A stretch of 64,000 bases of DNA from Orlajensenia stereocauli. GTDB taxonomy: Bacteria > Actinomycetota > Actinomycetes > Actinomycetales > Microbacteriaceae. Of the stretch, positions 46,158-54,904 are shown in pieces. Below the pieces are notes generated by a model. That model saw only the letters and a list, made by a program, of their open reading frames with translations. It was not told where the DNA came from and searched no databases. The position numbers were made by a program, and so were the translations under genes. The stretch's first letter is position 1. Each line of letters opens with the position of its first letter. The DNA lies in assembly GCF_039548895.1 (NCBI RefSeq), contig NZ_JBCLVG010000002.1. One strand, 5' to 3'.

Positions 46158-48608
46158 ATGATGGCCGACACCGATGCTGCGCGTCGGTGGGCACCTCCCC
46201 TCTCCTCCGGCCGCCGCGCGCCCATGCGCGTCGCCGCGGCGGCCGCTCTCGGCGGTCTCGCACTGGCCGCCTGCGGTCTCATCGCGCCGGCGGCGGGCGC
46301 GGCGACTCCGTCGGCATCGGGCGCTTCATCCGGAACCGCATCGGCTGTCGCGGCGGTCGCGGAACCCGGCGACGTCACAGTCTCGCTCGCCACGGACCCC
46401 AGGCTCGGCCCCGGCCAGGACCTCACCGTCACCATCACCATCACTAACGCCGGAACGACCGCGATCGATCCCGGAACCGTCGAGGTCCTGCTCGACCCCG
46501 ACCGCATCGCGACCCGCGGTGAGCTCGACGCCTGGCTCGACGCTCCGACCGAGGAGAGCGAGTCCTCGGTGACGGATGCCGGACCCACCGTCACCGTCAA
46601 CGCTCCGCGCCTCGGTCCCGCAGACAACACCACTCTCACCGCGTCGATCCCGGCCGCATCCGTCAACCTCTCCGGATCGGAGTGGGGAGCACGCGGACTC
46701 GCCGCGACATACACGTCGGCCGACGCCGAGGTGGCAGAGGGCCGGGGGACAGTCACCTGGTACGCCGGCGAGCCCACGCCGGTCACGCCTGTCGCTGTGG
46801 CCATGAGCATCACCGCCCCTGTCGGTGCGACCGGGATCCTGACCGGTGACGAACTCGCCCAACTCACCCGGCCGGGCGGACTCCTCACCAGACAACTCGA
46901 TGGCGTGGTCGGTCGAGAGGTCACCGTCGGCATCGATCCGATGATCATCGCCTCGATCCGCCTTCTCGGAACGAGTGCCCCCGAGACCGCGGTCGCGTGG
47001 CTGGAGCAGCTCGCCGCCCTCGACAACGAGACCTTCCCTCTGGCGTGGGCCGATGCCGACCTGGCCGTACAGGCTCAAGCCGGCCTGACCCAGTTGCTCG
47101 GCCCCACCTCGCTCGATTACGCCATCGACTCCGCGAACTTCTCCAGTGAGACGCCGACGCCGACCCCGACCCCGACGGCCAGCGACTCGCCCGCAGCCGA
47201 GCCGAGCTCCTCCGATTCCGGGGTTCGCAGCACGGATGCAGCCACCCCGACCCCGGGATCCACCGACGCGCCGCCGTCCACCGAGGCGCCGACGGTCTCC
47301 CCGAGTGCAGCGATGCCGACGATGCGGCCCACCCTCGCCGACCTGGTGTCGTGGCCGTACACCGCCACCAACGTCGCCTGGCCCGATGCCGGCACCGTCG
47401 CGGCGCCCGACCCGGCGGTCTTCGCCGCCAACGGTCTCACCACCACGATCGTCTCGAGTTCCGATCTCGCCGATCCCGGCACGGCGACCCCGCGTGCCTC
47501 TGCCGTCGCGGACGATGGCGACGCGATCGTCGCCCTGGCCGACGATCGCCTGTCCACGGCGCTGAGCGCCGCCGTCGGCTCGGTCACCGACCTCGAGTGG
47601 CGCACCGCGATGGACCAGGTGGCCGCCATCCTCGCGGTCGCCTCCTCCGAGGGCGAGAGCCCGTCCGCAGTGCTGGCGGCACTCGAACGCGGCTGGCCCC
47701 CGACGTCGACGCGCCTCCTGGCCACGCTGGATGCCATTGCGCAGCTGTCGTGGGCGGCCCCGGTACCGCTGCTCTCGTCGCTCGGTTCGCCCGCCGCATC
47801 CGTTGCCATCTCCGATATTGGGGAGCCGGCGGCCCGGGTCGCGGTCGTGCCTCCCCTGCTCGAGGACGAGGCAGCACTCACGGCCTTCTCGACTGCGCTC
47901 ACCGATCCGACCGTCCTGACGGGACGCGAACGATCGGAGCTGCTCGGTCTGCTCTCGATCGGGTGGATCCCGCAGCCTGAGACCTGGGCCGAGTCCCTCG
48001 CCGATCACCGCACGGCGAGCGTCGCGACCCTGAACTCGGTCTCCGTGTCGCCGTCGAGTTCCGTGCTGGTCGTCGGCAGCCCGACGGCGATCCCGGTCTC
48101 GATCAAGAACGACTTCAGTTCGGCTGTGACCGTGCACGTTGCTGCGACTCCATCGAACGGCCGTCTCGTCGTCGATGACGGAGTGGATGTCACCGTCGAG
48201 GCCAACTCCAGCTCATCGGTGAAGATTCCCGTCACAGCCCAGGTGGGGAGCGGCACCGTCGGACTCACCATCGCCCTGACGAGCGCCACCGGAGTGCCTA
48301 TCGGGCAGCCGTACACCGTCGTCGCCAACGTGCATGCCGACTGGGAGGGCATCGGTGCCGCGATCCTGGGTTCGCTCGTGGTGTTGCTCTTCGGCTTCGG
48401 GATCGTGCGCACGATCCTCCTTCGCCGGAGGGAACGGGCCGCTGGCGCGCCTGAGTCCGTGACGGATGGCGGCACCGAGTCAGCCGAACCCTCTGATGTG
48501 GTTACGCATGTGCCTGGCGTGGACCACGCGGTCGAACCACATGATCCGGTTACCGTCGACGACCCGGCGCAGGCCCGCGAGACCGGAACCGAGGAGCCGC
48601 GTGGCTGA
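46158..48608 (+). CDS. DUF6049-type cell-envelope membrane protein
   Basis: An 816-residue exported protein. Signal sequence (about 20-50, RVAAAAALGGLALAACGLIAPAAGAA; possible lipobox LAAC), a long Ser/Thr/Pro-rich extracellular linker (about 330-390, TPTPTPTASDSPAAEPS), beta-rich ends (VTVSLATDPRLGPGQDLTVTITITNAG early; SVKIPVTAQVGSGTVGLTIALTS late), and one C-terminal membrane helix (about 737-760) with a basic tail. Position directly upstream of murJ (8-bp overlap at 48601-48608) is conserved in actinobacteria. Probably a partner of lipid II export, function unproven. ATG 46161 (second Met) is also possible. Confidence 0.78.
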   Translation: MMADTDAARRWAPPLSSGRRAPMRVAAAAALGGLALAACGLIAPAAGAATPSASGASSGTASAVAAVAEPGDVTVSLATDPRLGPGQDLTVTITITNAGTTAIDPGTVEVLLDPDRIATRGELDAWLDAPTEESESSVTDAGPTVTVNAPRLGPADNTTLTASIPAASVNLSGSEWGARGLAATYTSADAEVAEGRGTVTWYAGEPTPVTPVAVAMSITAPVGATGILTGDELAQLTRPGGLLTRQLDGVVGREVTVGIDPMIIASIRLLGTSAPETAVAWLEQLAALDNETFPLAWADADLAVQAQAGLTQLLGPTSLDYAIDSANFSSETPTPTPTPTASDSPAAEPSSSDSGVRSTDAATPTPGSTDAPPSTEAPTVSPSAAMPTMRPTLADLVSWPYTATNVAWPDAGTVAAPDPAVFAANGLTTTIVSSSDLADPGTATPRASAVADDGDAIVALADDRLSTALSAAVGSVTDLEWRTAMDQVAAILAVASSEGESPSAVLAALERGWPPTSTRLLATLDAIAQLSWAAPVPLLSSLGSPAASVAISDIGEPAARVAVVPPLLEDEAALTAFSTALTDPTVLTGRERSELLGLLSIGWIPQPETWAESLADHRTASVATLNSVSVSPSSSVLVVGSPTAIPVSIKNDFSSAVTVHVAATPSNGRLVVDDGVDVTVEANSSSSVKIPVTAQVGSGTVGLTIALTSATGVPIGQPYTVVANVHADWEGIGAAILGSLVVLLFGFGIVRTILLRRRERAAGAPESVTDGGTESAEPSDVVTHVPGVDHAVEPHDPVTVDDPAQARETGTEEPRG

Positions 48609-50220
48609 CGGCATCGGCCGCGCGAGCGCCTTCCTCGCCTCCGGCACGATCGTCTCCCGCATCCTCGGGTTCGCGAAGGCGATCGCTCTCGCGAGCGCCA
48701 TCGGCTTGGTGGAATCGTCGAGCGCTGACGCCTTCGCCGTGGCGAATCAACTCCCGAACACCATCTACGCGATCATTGCCGGCGGCGTGCTCACGGCCGT
48801 CCTCGTTCCGCAGATCGTGCGGGCCGGACTCTCGGCAGACGGGGGAGCGGCCTACATCAACAAGCTCATGACGGTGACACTCGTCGTGCTCGCCGTCAGC
48901 GCCGTCATCGCCACCGCGCTCGCCCCTCTACTCACGTTCCTCTACGGCGCCGCCCTCTCTCCGGACCAGCGCGCTCTGGCGACGGCGTTCGCATTCTGGT
49001 GCCTTCCGCAGATCTTCTTCTACGGGCTGTACACGGTGCTGGGTGAAGTGCTCAATGCCCGCCGATCCTTCGGTCCCTATACGTGGGCGCCGGTAGTCAA
49101 CAACGTCGTCGCGCTCGTCGGAATCGGTGTCTTCATCGCCGTCTACGGTTCCGACCCGACCGGCATGCGGTCGGCTGCGTCCTGGGATCCAGCCATGATC
49201 GCCGTCCTCGCGGGCACGGCAACACTCGGGGTGGCGGCGCAGGCGGTGATCCTGTTCTGGTTCTGGCGACGCGCCGGCATCCGGTATCGACCCGATTTCC
49301 ACTGGCGGGGAGTGGGACTAGGCACAGCCGGACGAATGGCCGGCTGGACCTTCGGCATGATCCTGCTCACTACAGCGGCCGGTCTGGTCGAGACCGTCGT
49401 CGTCGGCATCGCCTCGGGAGAGGACGCCTCCGTCGCCGCGCTCGGGAACGCCTGGCTCGTCTTCATGCTTCCGCACTCGATCATCACGGTGTCGATCGCC
49501 ACCGCCTATTTCACCCGCATGGCGGAGCACGCGAGCCACGGTCGCATCACCGAACTCCGCACTGATGTCTCGTCCGCGATCAGGGGGATCTCGCTGATCA
49601 TCGTGCTGGCGGCCGCGGTGCTGCTCGTGACGGCCTATCCGTTCGCGGCCATCTTCACCAATGAGAGCTTCTCCCAGACCATCGCGTTCGGAAACGTCAT
49701 CATGGCGTACCTCATCGGGTTGCTTCCCTTCTGCGTGCTCTTCGTCGTCCAGCGCGCCTTCTACGCCTTGGGCGACACCAGAACGCCCTTCTTCTTCACT
49801 CTCGCCCAGACGATCATCGTCGTGGTGCTCGTGATCGGCTGCTCTCTTCTGCCGTCACAGTGGATAGCGGCGGGCATCGCCCTGTCCGTCTCGATCGCCG
49901 GAATCGTGCAACTCCTCATCGCTGCGAACCTCCTGCGCCGCCGCCTGAACGGAATCGAATCCGGCCGGATCGTGCGCAGCCTTCTCGTGTACGCCTGGCC
50001 GGCACTGATCTCGATGGTGATCGGGGTGCTTCTCCTGACCGCGCTCGGCGGCACCCGCGATGGCGGATTCGCCGTGTCGGGGATCGCGCCGGCCATCCTC
50101 TCGATGGCAGCCATCGGCACCGCCATGGCTGCCGTCTACTTCGGCCTTCTGTGGATCGTCAGGGCGCCAGAACTCCGGGTCTTCGGTGAACCGATCCTCG
50201 ACCGATTCCGCAGGCGCTGA
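48601..50220 (+). CDS. murJ: Lipid II flippase MurJ
   Basis: A 539-residue MATE-like (MOP superfamily) transporter with about 14 membrane helices. The MurJ hallmarks are present: LGFAKAIALASAIGLVESSSADAFAVANQLPN, LVPQIVRAG, FFYGLYTVLGEVLNAR and ALGDTRTPFFFT (first residues of the ALGDTR motif). Flips the peptidoglycan precursor across the membrane. GTG at 48601 lies inside the DUF6049 stop region, implying translational coupling. It lacks the C-terminal pseudokinase extension seen in mycobacterial MviN. Confidence 0.94.
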   Translation: MADGIGRASAFLASGTIVSRILGFAKAIALASAIGLVESSSADAFAVANQLPNTIYAIIAGGVLTAVLVPQIVRAGLSADGGAAYINKLMTVTLVVLAVSAVIATALAPLLTFLYGAALSPDQRALATAFAFWCLPQIFFYGLYTVLGEVLNARRSFGPYTWAPVVNNVVALVGIGVFIAVYGSDPTGMRSAASWDPAMIAVLAGTATLGVAAQAVILFWFWRRAGIRYRPDFHWRGVGLGTAGRMAGWTFGMILLTTAAGLVETVVVGIASGEDASVAALGNAWLVFMLPHSIITVSIATAYFTRMAEHASHGRITELRTDVSSAIRGISLIIVLAAAVLLVTAYPFAAIFTNESFSQTIAFGNVIMAYLIGLLPFCVLFVVQRAFYALGDTRTPFFFTLAQTIIVVVLVIGCSLLPSQWIAAGIALSVSIAGIVQLLIAANLLRRRLNGIESGRIVRSLLVYAWPALISMVIGVLLLTALGGTRDGGFAVSGIAPAILSMAAIGTAMAAVYFGLLWIVRAPELRVFGEPILDRFRRR

Positions 50221-50345
50221 GAACTCCTCCCCGCGCCGCTCCCACCCTCCTCACAGCGTTGGAATAGCACCCCCGTACACTGTGTTGTACCCAACAGCCA
50301 GGCGTCCGGACGGGCGCCACGGTCTTGTGATCCAAGGAGTTTCAC

Positions 50346-51326
50346 GTGCGTCAGCTCATCATCATCGGCTCTGGTCCCGCCGGTTTCACCGCTGCGATCT
50401 ACGCGGCGCGTGCCCAGCTCGAGCCGCTGCTCATCGCCAGCTCGGTGCAGGTCGGAGGCGAGCTCATGAACACGACCGAGGTCGAGAACTTCCCCGGATT
50501 CCCCGCAGGGATCCAGGGCCCCGAGCTCATGATGCAGATGCAGGAGCAGGCCGAGAAGTTCGGCACCGAGGTCGTCTACGACGACGTCGTGAACCTCGAG
50601 CTCGACGGTGACGTCAAGAAGGTCACCCTCGGCTCGGGCGAGACCCTCGAGGCTCAGGCTGTGATCTTCGCGACGGGCTCCGCCTACCGCAAACTCGGCC
50701 TCGAAGACGAGGAGCGTCTCTCGGGTCGCGGCGTCTCCTGGTGCGCCACGTGCGACGGCTTCTTCTTCAAGGAGAAGGTCATCGCGGTCGTGGGCGGCGG
50801 CGACTCCGCCATGGAGGAGGCCACCTTCCTCACCCGCTTCGGCTCCAAGGTCATCGTCATCCACCGCAAGGGTGAACTGCGCGCCTCCAGGATCATGCAG
50901 GAACGCGCATTCAACGACCCGAAGATCGAGTTCATCTGGAACAGCGAGGTCGTGGGCATCACGGGAACGGATGCCGCCAGCGGCCTGGTCCTGCGCGACA
51001 CCGTCACGGGCGAGCAGAGCGAGATCGAGATCGGTGGCCTGTTCATCGCGATCGGCAACGACCCGCGCACGCACCTCGTGCACGGCAAGCTGCAGTTGAC
51101 CCCCGAGGGAACCATCGCGGTCGACGGTAGGTCGTCGAAAACATCTCTGACCGGCGTTTTCGCTGCTGGAGACGTAATCGACCCCACGTACCGACAGGCC
51201 ATCACTGCTGCCGGTTCGGGTACCGTCGCCGCACTCGACGCCGAGCACTTCCTCGCGTCGATCCCCGAGATCCTGCCCGACGGCCCCGTCCCGGCCGACG
51301 CTGACGCCCTCGTCTCAGCGCACTGA
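50346..51326 (+). CDS. trxB: Thioredoxin-disulfide reductase
   Basis: A 326-residue NADPH- and FAD-dependent reductase. FAD site IIGSGPAGFTAAIYAARA, redox pair in WCATCDGFFFKEK (CxxC) and NADPH site VVGGGDSAMEEATFL, then GVFAAGDVIDPTYRQAITAAGSG. GTG at 50346, preceded by AAGGAG. Reduces thioredoxin, encoded 50 bp downstream. The start context contains GTTTCACGTG (50339-50348), a partial parS match that I regard as coincidental. Confidence 0.97.
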   Translation: MRQLIIIGSGPAGFTAAIYAARAQLEPLLIASSVQVGGELMNTTEVENFPGFPAGIQGPELMMQMQEQAEKFGTEVVYDDVVNLELDGDVKKVTLGSGETLEAQAVIFATGSAYRKLGLEDEERLSGRGVSWCATCDGFFFKEKVIAVVGGGDSAMEEATFLTRFGSKVIVIHRKGELRASRIMQERAFNDPKIEFIWNSEVVGITGTDAASGLVLRDTVTGEQSEIEIGGLFIAIGNDPRTHLVHGKLQLTPEGTIAVDGRSSKTSLTGVFAAGDVIDPTYRQAITAAGSGTVAALDAEHFLASIPEILPDGPVPADADALVSAH

Positions 51327-51378
51327 TCTCGCGGGTCAGCCGACCCGCGCATCCGACATCCACAGAAGGAGAATGAGA

Positions 51379-51702
51379 ATGACTGCACGTGCCGTCACCG
51401 AAGCGACATTCGACGCCGAGGTCCTGAAGAGCGAGAAGACCGTCCTCGTCGACTTCTGGGCAGAGTGGTGCGGCCCCTGCCGTGCCGTCTCCCCGATCCT
51501 CGACCAGATCGCGTCCGAGCACTCCGACAAGATCGACATCGTCAAGGTGAACGTCGACGAGAACCCCCAGCTCGCGATGAAGTACCAGATCACGTCGATC
51601 CCCGCTTTCAAGGTCTACCAGGCAGGCGAGGTCGTCAAGACCGTCATCGGCGCCAAGCCGAAGCCCGCCCTCGAGGCCGACCTCGCCGCCTACATCTCGT
51701 AG
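51379..51702 (+). CDS. trxA: Thioredoxin
   Basis: A 107-residue thioredoxin: LVDFWAEWCGPCRAVSPILDQIA (WCGPC active site), cis-Pro in SIPAFKVY. ATG at 51379 is favoured over 51373 because AAGGAG (51366-51371) is then 7 nt away. Forms the NADPH-thioredoxin reductase system with trxB. A strong terminator follows. Confidence 0.97.
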   Translation: MTARAVTEATFDAEVLKSEKTVLVDFWAEWCGPCRAVSPILDQIASEHSDKIDIVKVNVDENPQLAMKYQITSIPAFKVYQAGEVVKTVIGAKPKPALEADLAAYIS

Positions 51703-51722
51703 CCGGCCGCTCGAACGACTCG

Positions 51723-51752
51723 AGACCCGCCCGGCTCACGCCGGGCGGGTCT
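51723..51752 (+). terminator. Rho-independent terminator of trxB-trxA
   Basis: AGACCCGCCCGGC-TCAC-GCCGGGCGGGTCT, 13-bp stem followed by TTTCGTTTC. The clearest intrinsic terminator in the window. Confidence 0.9.
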
Positions 51753-51849
51753 TTCGTTTCCCGGGAGCACCCGAGCTCGGTGCGCGACACACGTCACGGC
51801 AGATCGACGCCGACGAATAGCATGGAACCCTCACAGAACGGATCACCCA

Positions 51850-53163
51850 GTGAACGACAGAGCGCAGTCCGGCAACAACCTCGACCCGTGGTTCCACCAC
51901 TACGCCGAGCGAGCCGCCGGTCTGCGCGCCAGCGAGGTGCGCGCCCTGTTCGCCGTGGCCTCACGTCCCGAGGTGGTCTCCCTCGCCGGGGGCATGCCCT
52001 TCGTCTCCGCCCTCCCCAGCGACCTGATTCAGGGCGCGATGGACGACGTGATGCGAACGGAAGGCCCGGTCGCGCTGCAATACGGGTCCGGCCAGGGCGT
52101 GCCGAAGCTGCGTGAGCAGATCCTCGAGGTCATGGCGCTCGAGGGCATTCGCGCCAACGCCGACGATGTGGTCGTGACCACGGGATCCCAGCATGCGCTG
52201 GAGCTCGTCAGCAAGCTCTTCCTCGACCCCGGTGACGTCGTCGTCTCCGAAGGCCCCAGCTACGTGACCGCCATGGTCATCTTCCGCTCCTACCAGGCCG
52301 ACATCGACCACGTGCCGATGGACGAGCACGGCCTCATCCCCGAGGCCCTGCGCGAGCACATCGCCCGCCTGAAGGCGGCGGGGCGCACGATCAAGTTCCT
52401 GTACACCATCCCCTCGTTCCACAATCCCGCCGGCGTCACGCTCAGCTGGGAACGCCGCGTCGAGATCCTGCAGATCGCTCGAGACAACGACATCCTCGTC
52501 CTGGAGGACAATCCCTACGGCCTGCTCTACTTCGACCAGCCGGCCCCGGATGCCATGCGTTCGGTCGAGGAGGATGGCGTGATCTACCTCGGCACCTTCT
52601 CCAAGACCCTGGCCCCCGGATTCCGCACCGGATGGGCCCTCGCTCCGCACGCCATCCGGGAGAAGCTCGTTCTCGCCAACGAGGCGGCCGTGCTGTCGCC
52701 GAGTTCCTTCAGTCAGTTGGTCATCTCGAAGTACCTCGAGACTGCCGACTGGAAGGGACAGATCGACACCTTCCGCGGCGTCTACCGGGAGCGCAAGGAG
52801 GCCATGCTCTCCGCACTGGGGGAGTACCTGCCCGAGCTCACCTGGACCAACCCCAACGGCGGCTTCTACGTGTGGCTCACCCTGCCTGAACCTCTCGACT
52901 CCAAGGCGATGCTGCCCCGTGCGGTCAAGGAACTCGTCGCCTACACCCCTGGAACGGCGTTCTACGGCGACGGGGGCGGGCACCAGAACATCCGCCTGTC
53001 GTTCTGCTATCCCACTCCGGAACAGATCCGCCTCGGTATCCGCCGACTGTCGAACGTGCTGCGGGGCGAGCTTGAACTCCTCGACACCTTCGCCGGCACG
53101 GGCAGCCTCACTTCGGTGCGGAATTCCACCCGATTCAGCCTCCCACCCACTGATCTCAACTGA
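51850..53163 (+). CDS. PLP-dependent class I/II aminotransferase (2-aminoadipate/MocR-like catalytic domain)
   Basis: A 437-residue aminotransferase related to LysN and the catalytic half of MocR regulators (no helix-turn-helix present): VVSLAGGMPFVSALPS, YGSGQGVPKLREQI, TTGSQHALELVSKLFLDPGD, YTIPSFHNPAGVTLS, and PLP-Lys in YLGTFSKTLAPGFRTGW. It transfers amino groups from an amino acid of uncertain identity. GTG at 51850 is the start. The C-terminal tail after LSNVLRGEL is variable. Followed 23 bp later by ddl; a common transcript is likely. Confidence 0.87.
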   Translation: MNDRAQSGNNLDPWFHHYAERAAGLRASEVRALFAVASRPEVVSLAGGMPFVSALPSDLIQGAMDDVMRTEGPVALQYGSGQGVPKLREQILEVMALEGIRANADDVVVTTGSQHALELVSKLFLDPGDVVVSEGPSYVTAMVIFRSYQADIDHVPMDEHGLIPEALREHIARLKAAGRTIKFLYTIPSFHNPAGVTLSWERRVEILQIARDNDILVLEDNPYGLLYFDQPAPDAMRSVEEDGVIYLGTFSKTLAPGFRTGWALAPHAIREKLVLANEAAVLSPSSFSQLVISKYLETADWKGQIDTFRGVYRERKEAMLSALGEYLPELTWTNPNGGFYVWLTLPEPLDSKAMLPRAVKELVAYTPGTAFYGDGGGHQNIRLSFCYPTPEQIRLGIRRLSNVLRGELELLDTFAGTGSLTSVRNSTRFSLPPTDLN

Positions 53164-53186
53164 CCTCGACTGACGAAACGGACATC

Positions 53187-54158
53187 ATGACCACCAACGC
53201 CCCGTCAGAGAGTTCCCCTCCCCGTCTCGACATCATCGTGCTCGCAGGGGGCATCTCGCACGAGCGCGACGTCTCGTTGCGCAGTGGCCGCCGTATCGCC
53301 GACGCGCTCACATCCGCCGGACACACCGTCAGGGTCGTCGACCCTGACGCCTCATTGTTCTCCCGCCTCGCCGAGCACCGTCCCGATGTCATCTGGCCGG
53401 CCCTCCACGGCACAACGGGGGAGGACGGCGCCCTGCTGTCGCTGCTCGAGACCACAGGGATCCCCTTCATCGGAGCGCACGGCGACGACGCGTCCCTCGC
53501 CTGGCTGAAGCCGGTGGCGAAGGCACTCATCCGCCGCGCAGGCTTCGCCACACCGGACTCGATCACCCTGGGGCGCGAGACATTCCGTGACCTCGGTGCT
53601 GCAGATGTACTCGAGCGTGTGTCGGCCGCGCTGCCGTTCCCTGTGGTGGTCAAGCCATCCCAGGGCGGATCTGCGCAGGGCGTCTCGATCGTCCGGGAAG
53701 CGTCAGAGCTGCCCCGTGCCATGGTCGAGGCGTACAGCTACTCCGACACGGCTTTCGTGGAACGCCACGTCGTGGGAACCGAGGTGGCCGTTGCAGTCGT
53801 CGACGACGGACGGGGTGCCCACGCGCTTCCGGCCGTCGAGATCGAGCCACTCAGTGGCGTCTACAGCTTCGATGACCGCTACAACGCGGGGGAGACGTTG
53901 TTCTATACGCCCGCGCGCCTGTCCGACGATGTCGCCAGGCGGGTGGCGGACACGGCTGTGGCCATCCATGAATTGCTCCACCTGCGTCAGTTGTCGCGCA
54001 TCGACCTGATCGTCGACGCGGAGGGAACACCTTGGTTCCTCGAGGCCAACGTTCTTCCGGGCATGACCGAGACGTCGCTCGTCCCCCAGGCGATCGAGGC
54101 CGCTGGGCTCACCTTGCCGGGACTCTACTCGGCACTGGCCGTCGAGGCGTCCCGCTGA
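53187..54158 (+). CDS. ddl: D-alanine--D-alanine ligase
   Basis: A 323-residue ATP-grasp ligase making D-Ala-D-Ala for peptidoglycan. N-domain IIVLAGGISHERDVSLRSGRRIADAL, HGTTGEDGALLSLLETTGIPFIG (D-Ala site), ATP-grasp VVKPSQGGSAQGVSIV, VERHVVGTEVAVAV and Mg-binding DLIVDAEGTPWFLEANVLPGMTETSLVPQA. It lacks the long insert of vancomycin-type ligases. Last gene before the parS cluster; one parS overlaps its 3' flank. Confidence 0.92.
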   Translation: MTTNAPSESSPPRLDIIVLAGGISHERDVSLRSGRRIADALTSAGHTVRVVDPDASLFSRLAEHRPDVIWPALHGTTGEDGALLSLLETTGIPFIGAHGDDASLAWLKPVAKALIRRAGFATPDSITLGRETFRDLGAADVLERVSAALPFPVVVKPSQGGSAQGVSIVREASELPRAMVEAYSYSDTAFVERHVVGTEVAVAVVDDGRGAHALPAVEIEPLSGVYSFDDRYNAGETLFYTPARLSDDVARRVADTAVAIHELLHLRQLSRIDLIVDAEGTPWFLEANVLPGMTETSLVPQAIEAAGLTLPGLYSALAVEASR

Positions 54159-54159
54159 C

Positions 54160-54173
54160 GTTTCACGTGAAAC
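54160..54173. promoter_or_regulatory. parS site 1
   Basis: GTTTCACGTGAAAC, identical to the bacterial parS consensus, 1 bp beyond the ddl stop codon. ParB loads here to organise the origin region. Confidence 0.95.
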
Positions 54174-54368
54174 GGCACCACGAATGAGCGTCCATTCCAG
54201 CGAGCGCAGGCTGGGCGTCTCTACGGGCTGAGCCCACCTGACGTCGCGACCACACCCGCGCGCCTGCGCATGTCGACCCATCCCGCGGCCGTAGTGGATC
54301 CACTCTCGACGGAGTCGGGCGAGGACACGTCGGCAGCCGCGGCCGTCTTCCTTGGCCATGGACCACGC

Positions 54369-54382
54369 GTTTCACGTGAAAC
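54369..54382. promoter_or_regulatory. parS site 2
   Basis: Exact GTTTCACGTGAAAC in the parS cluster, about 209 bp from site 1. Confidence 0.95.
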
Positions 54383-54534
54383 GGTCACGGGAATGGCGAG
54401 TGCGCAGGGGCCGAACTGCGGCTCGGCGAGGAGCCGGAGCCCCACACTCCGCTGGGGTCTCCTGGCCTGTAGACATGAGTCAGGCCCAGCAGCCGATGAA
54501 TCTGCACGGGCGGATTGAGAGCACGCCACTAGGC

Positions 54535-54548
54535 GTTTCACGTGATAC
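54535..54548. promoter_or_regulatory. parS-like site 3 (one mismatch)
   Basis: GTTTCACGTGATAC, one base off consensus in the right half. May bind ParB weakly. Confidence 0.65.
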
Positions 54549-54636
54549 ATCGCCTACCCGCCGCCACAGTGGCCTAACGGATACGACCGACGAGTGTGAG
54601 AGTAGCGCCGAACCTGTAGATGGAAAATGCCCCGAT

Positions 54637-54650
54637 GTTTCACGTGAAAC
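54637..54650. promoter_or_regulatory. parS site 4
   Basis: Exact GTTTCACGTGAAAC, 102 bp after the degenerate site. Confidence 0.95.
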
Positions 54651-54851
54651 ACCCACACGCGCCGAACTGTCACACGAATCACCGGGGGAGTGGCAGCAAC
54701 GCGCACTGAATCAGCTGGCGGATGCCTGAATCCATCCACGCGACAGCAGCCATGGCTCCTCCGACACCCACGGGCACACGTCACAGGTCCTGCGCGCGTC
54801 TGGCGAGCCAGCCGTGCCACCTGGGTTGTCAGCCCCTGACGGTGACCCCAA

Positions 54852-54893
54852 TGACGAAGCACCCCGTTTCACGTGAAACGGGGTGCTTCGTCA
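54852..54893. terminator. 42-bp perfect palindrome (parB terminator) with parS core
   Basis: A perfect palindrome of 21-bp arms (TGACGAAGCACCCC then the parS half) centred on the parS at 54866-54879, 11 bp past the parB stop. As RNA it makes a long uninterrupted hairpin. It is both the expected parB terminator and a ParB binding site. No T-run. Confidence 0.85.
54866..54879. promoter_or_regulatory. parS site 5 (centre of the palindrome)
   Basis: Exact GTTTCACGTGAAAC. See the enclosing palindrome 54852-54893. Confidence 0.95.
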
Positions 54894-54904
54894 ACGCGCC
54901 GACG

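Larger units (their letters stand above)
54159..54904. other. parS cluster region (centromere-like), no genes
   Basis: 746 bp between ddl and parB. Four perfect parS copies and one with a single mismatch occur at 54160, 54369, 54535, 54637 and 54866. Open frames here contain the parS sequences and are not coding. The last copy is the centre of a 42-bp palindrome just past the parB stop. Confidence 0.85.

Noticed and set aside
50339..50348. GTTTCACGTG at the trxB start, resembling a parS half
   Set aside because: Only 10 of 14 bases match and the right half differs; far from the cluster.
53703..54862. Reading frames in the parS cluster (plus and minus)
   Set aside because: They encode the repeated parS string as HVKR or VSRET and have no other protein character.
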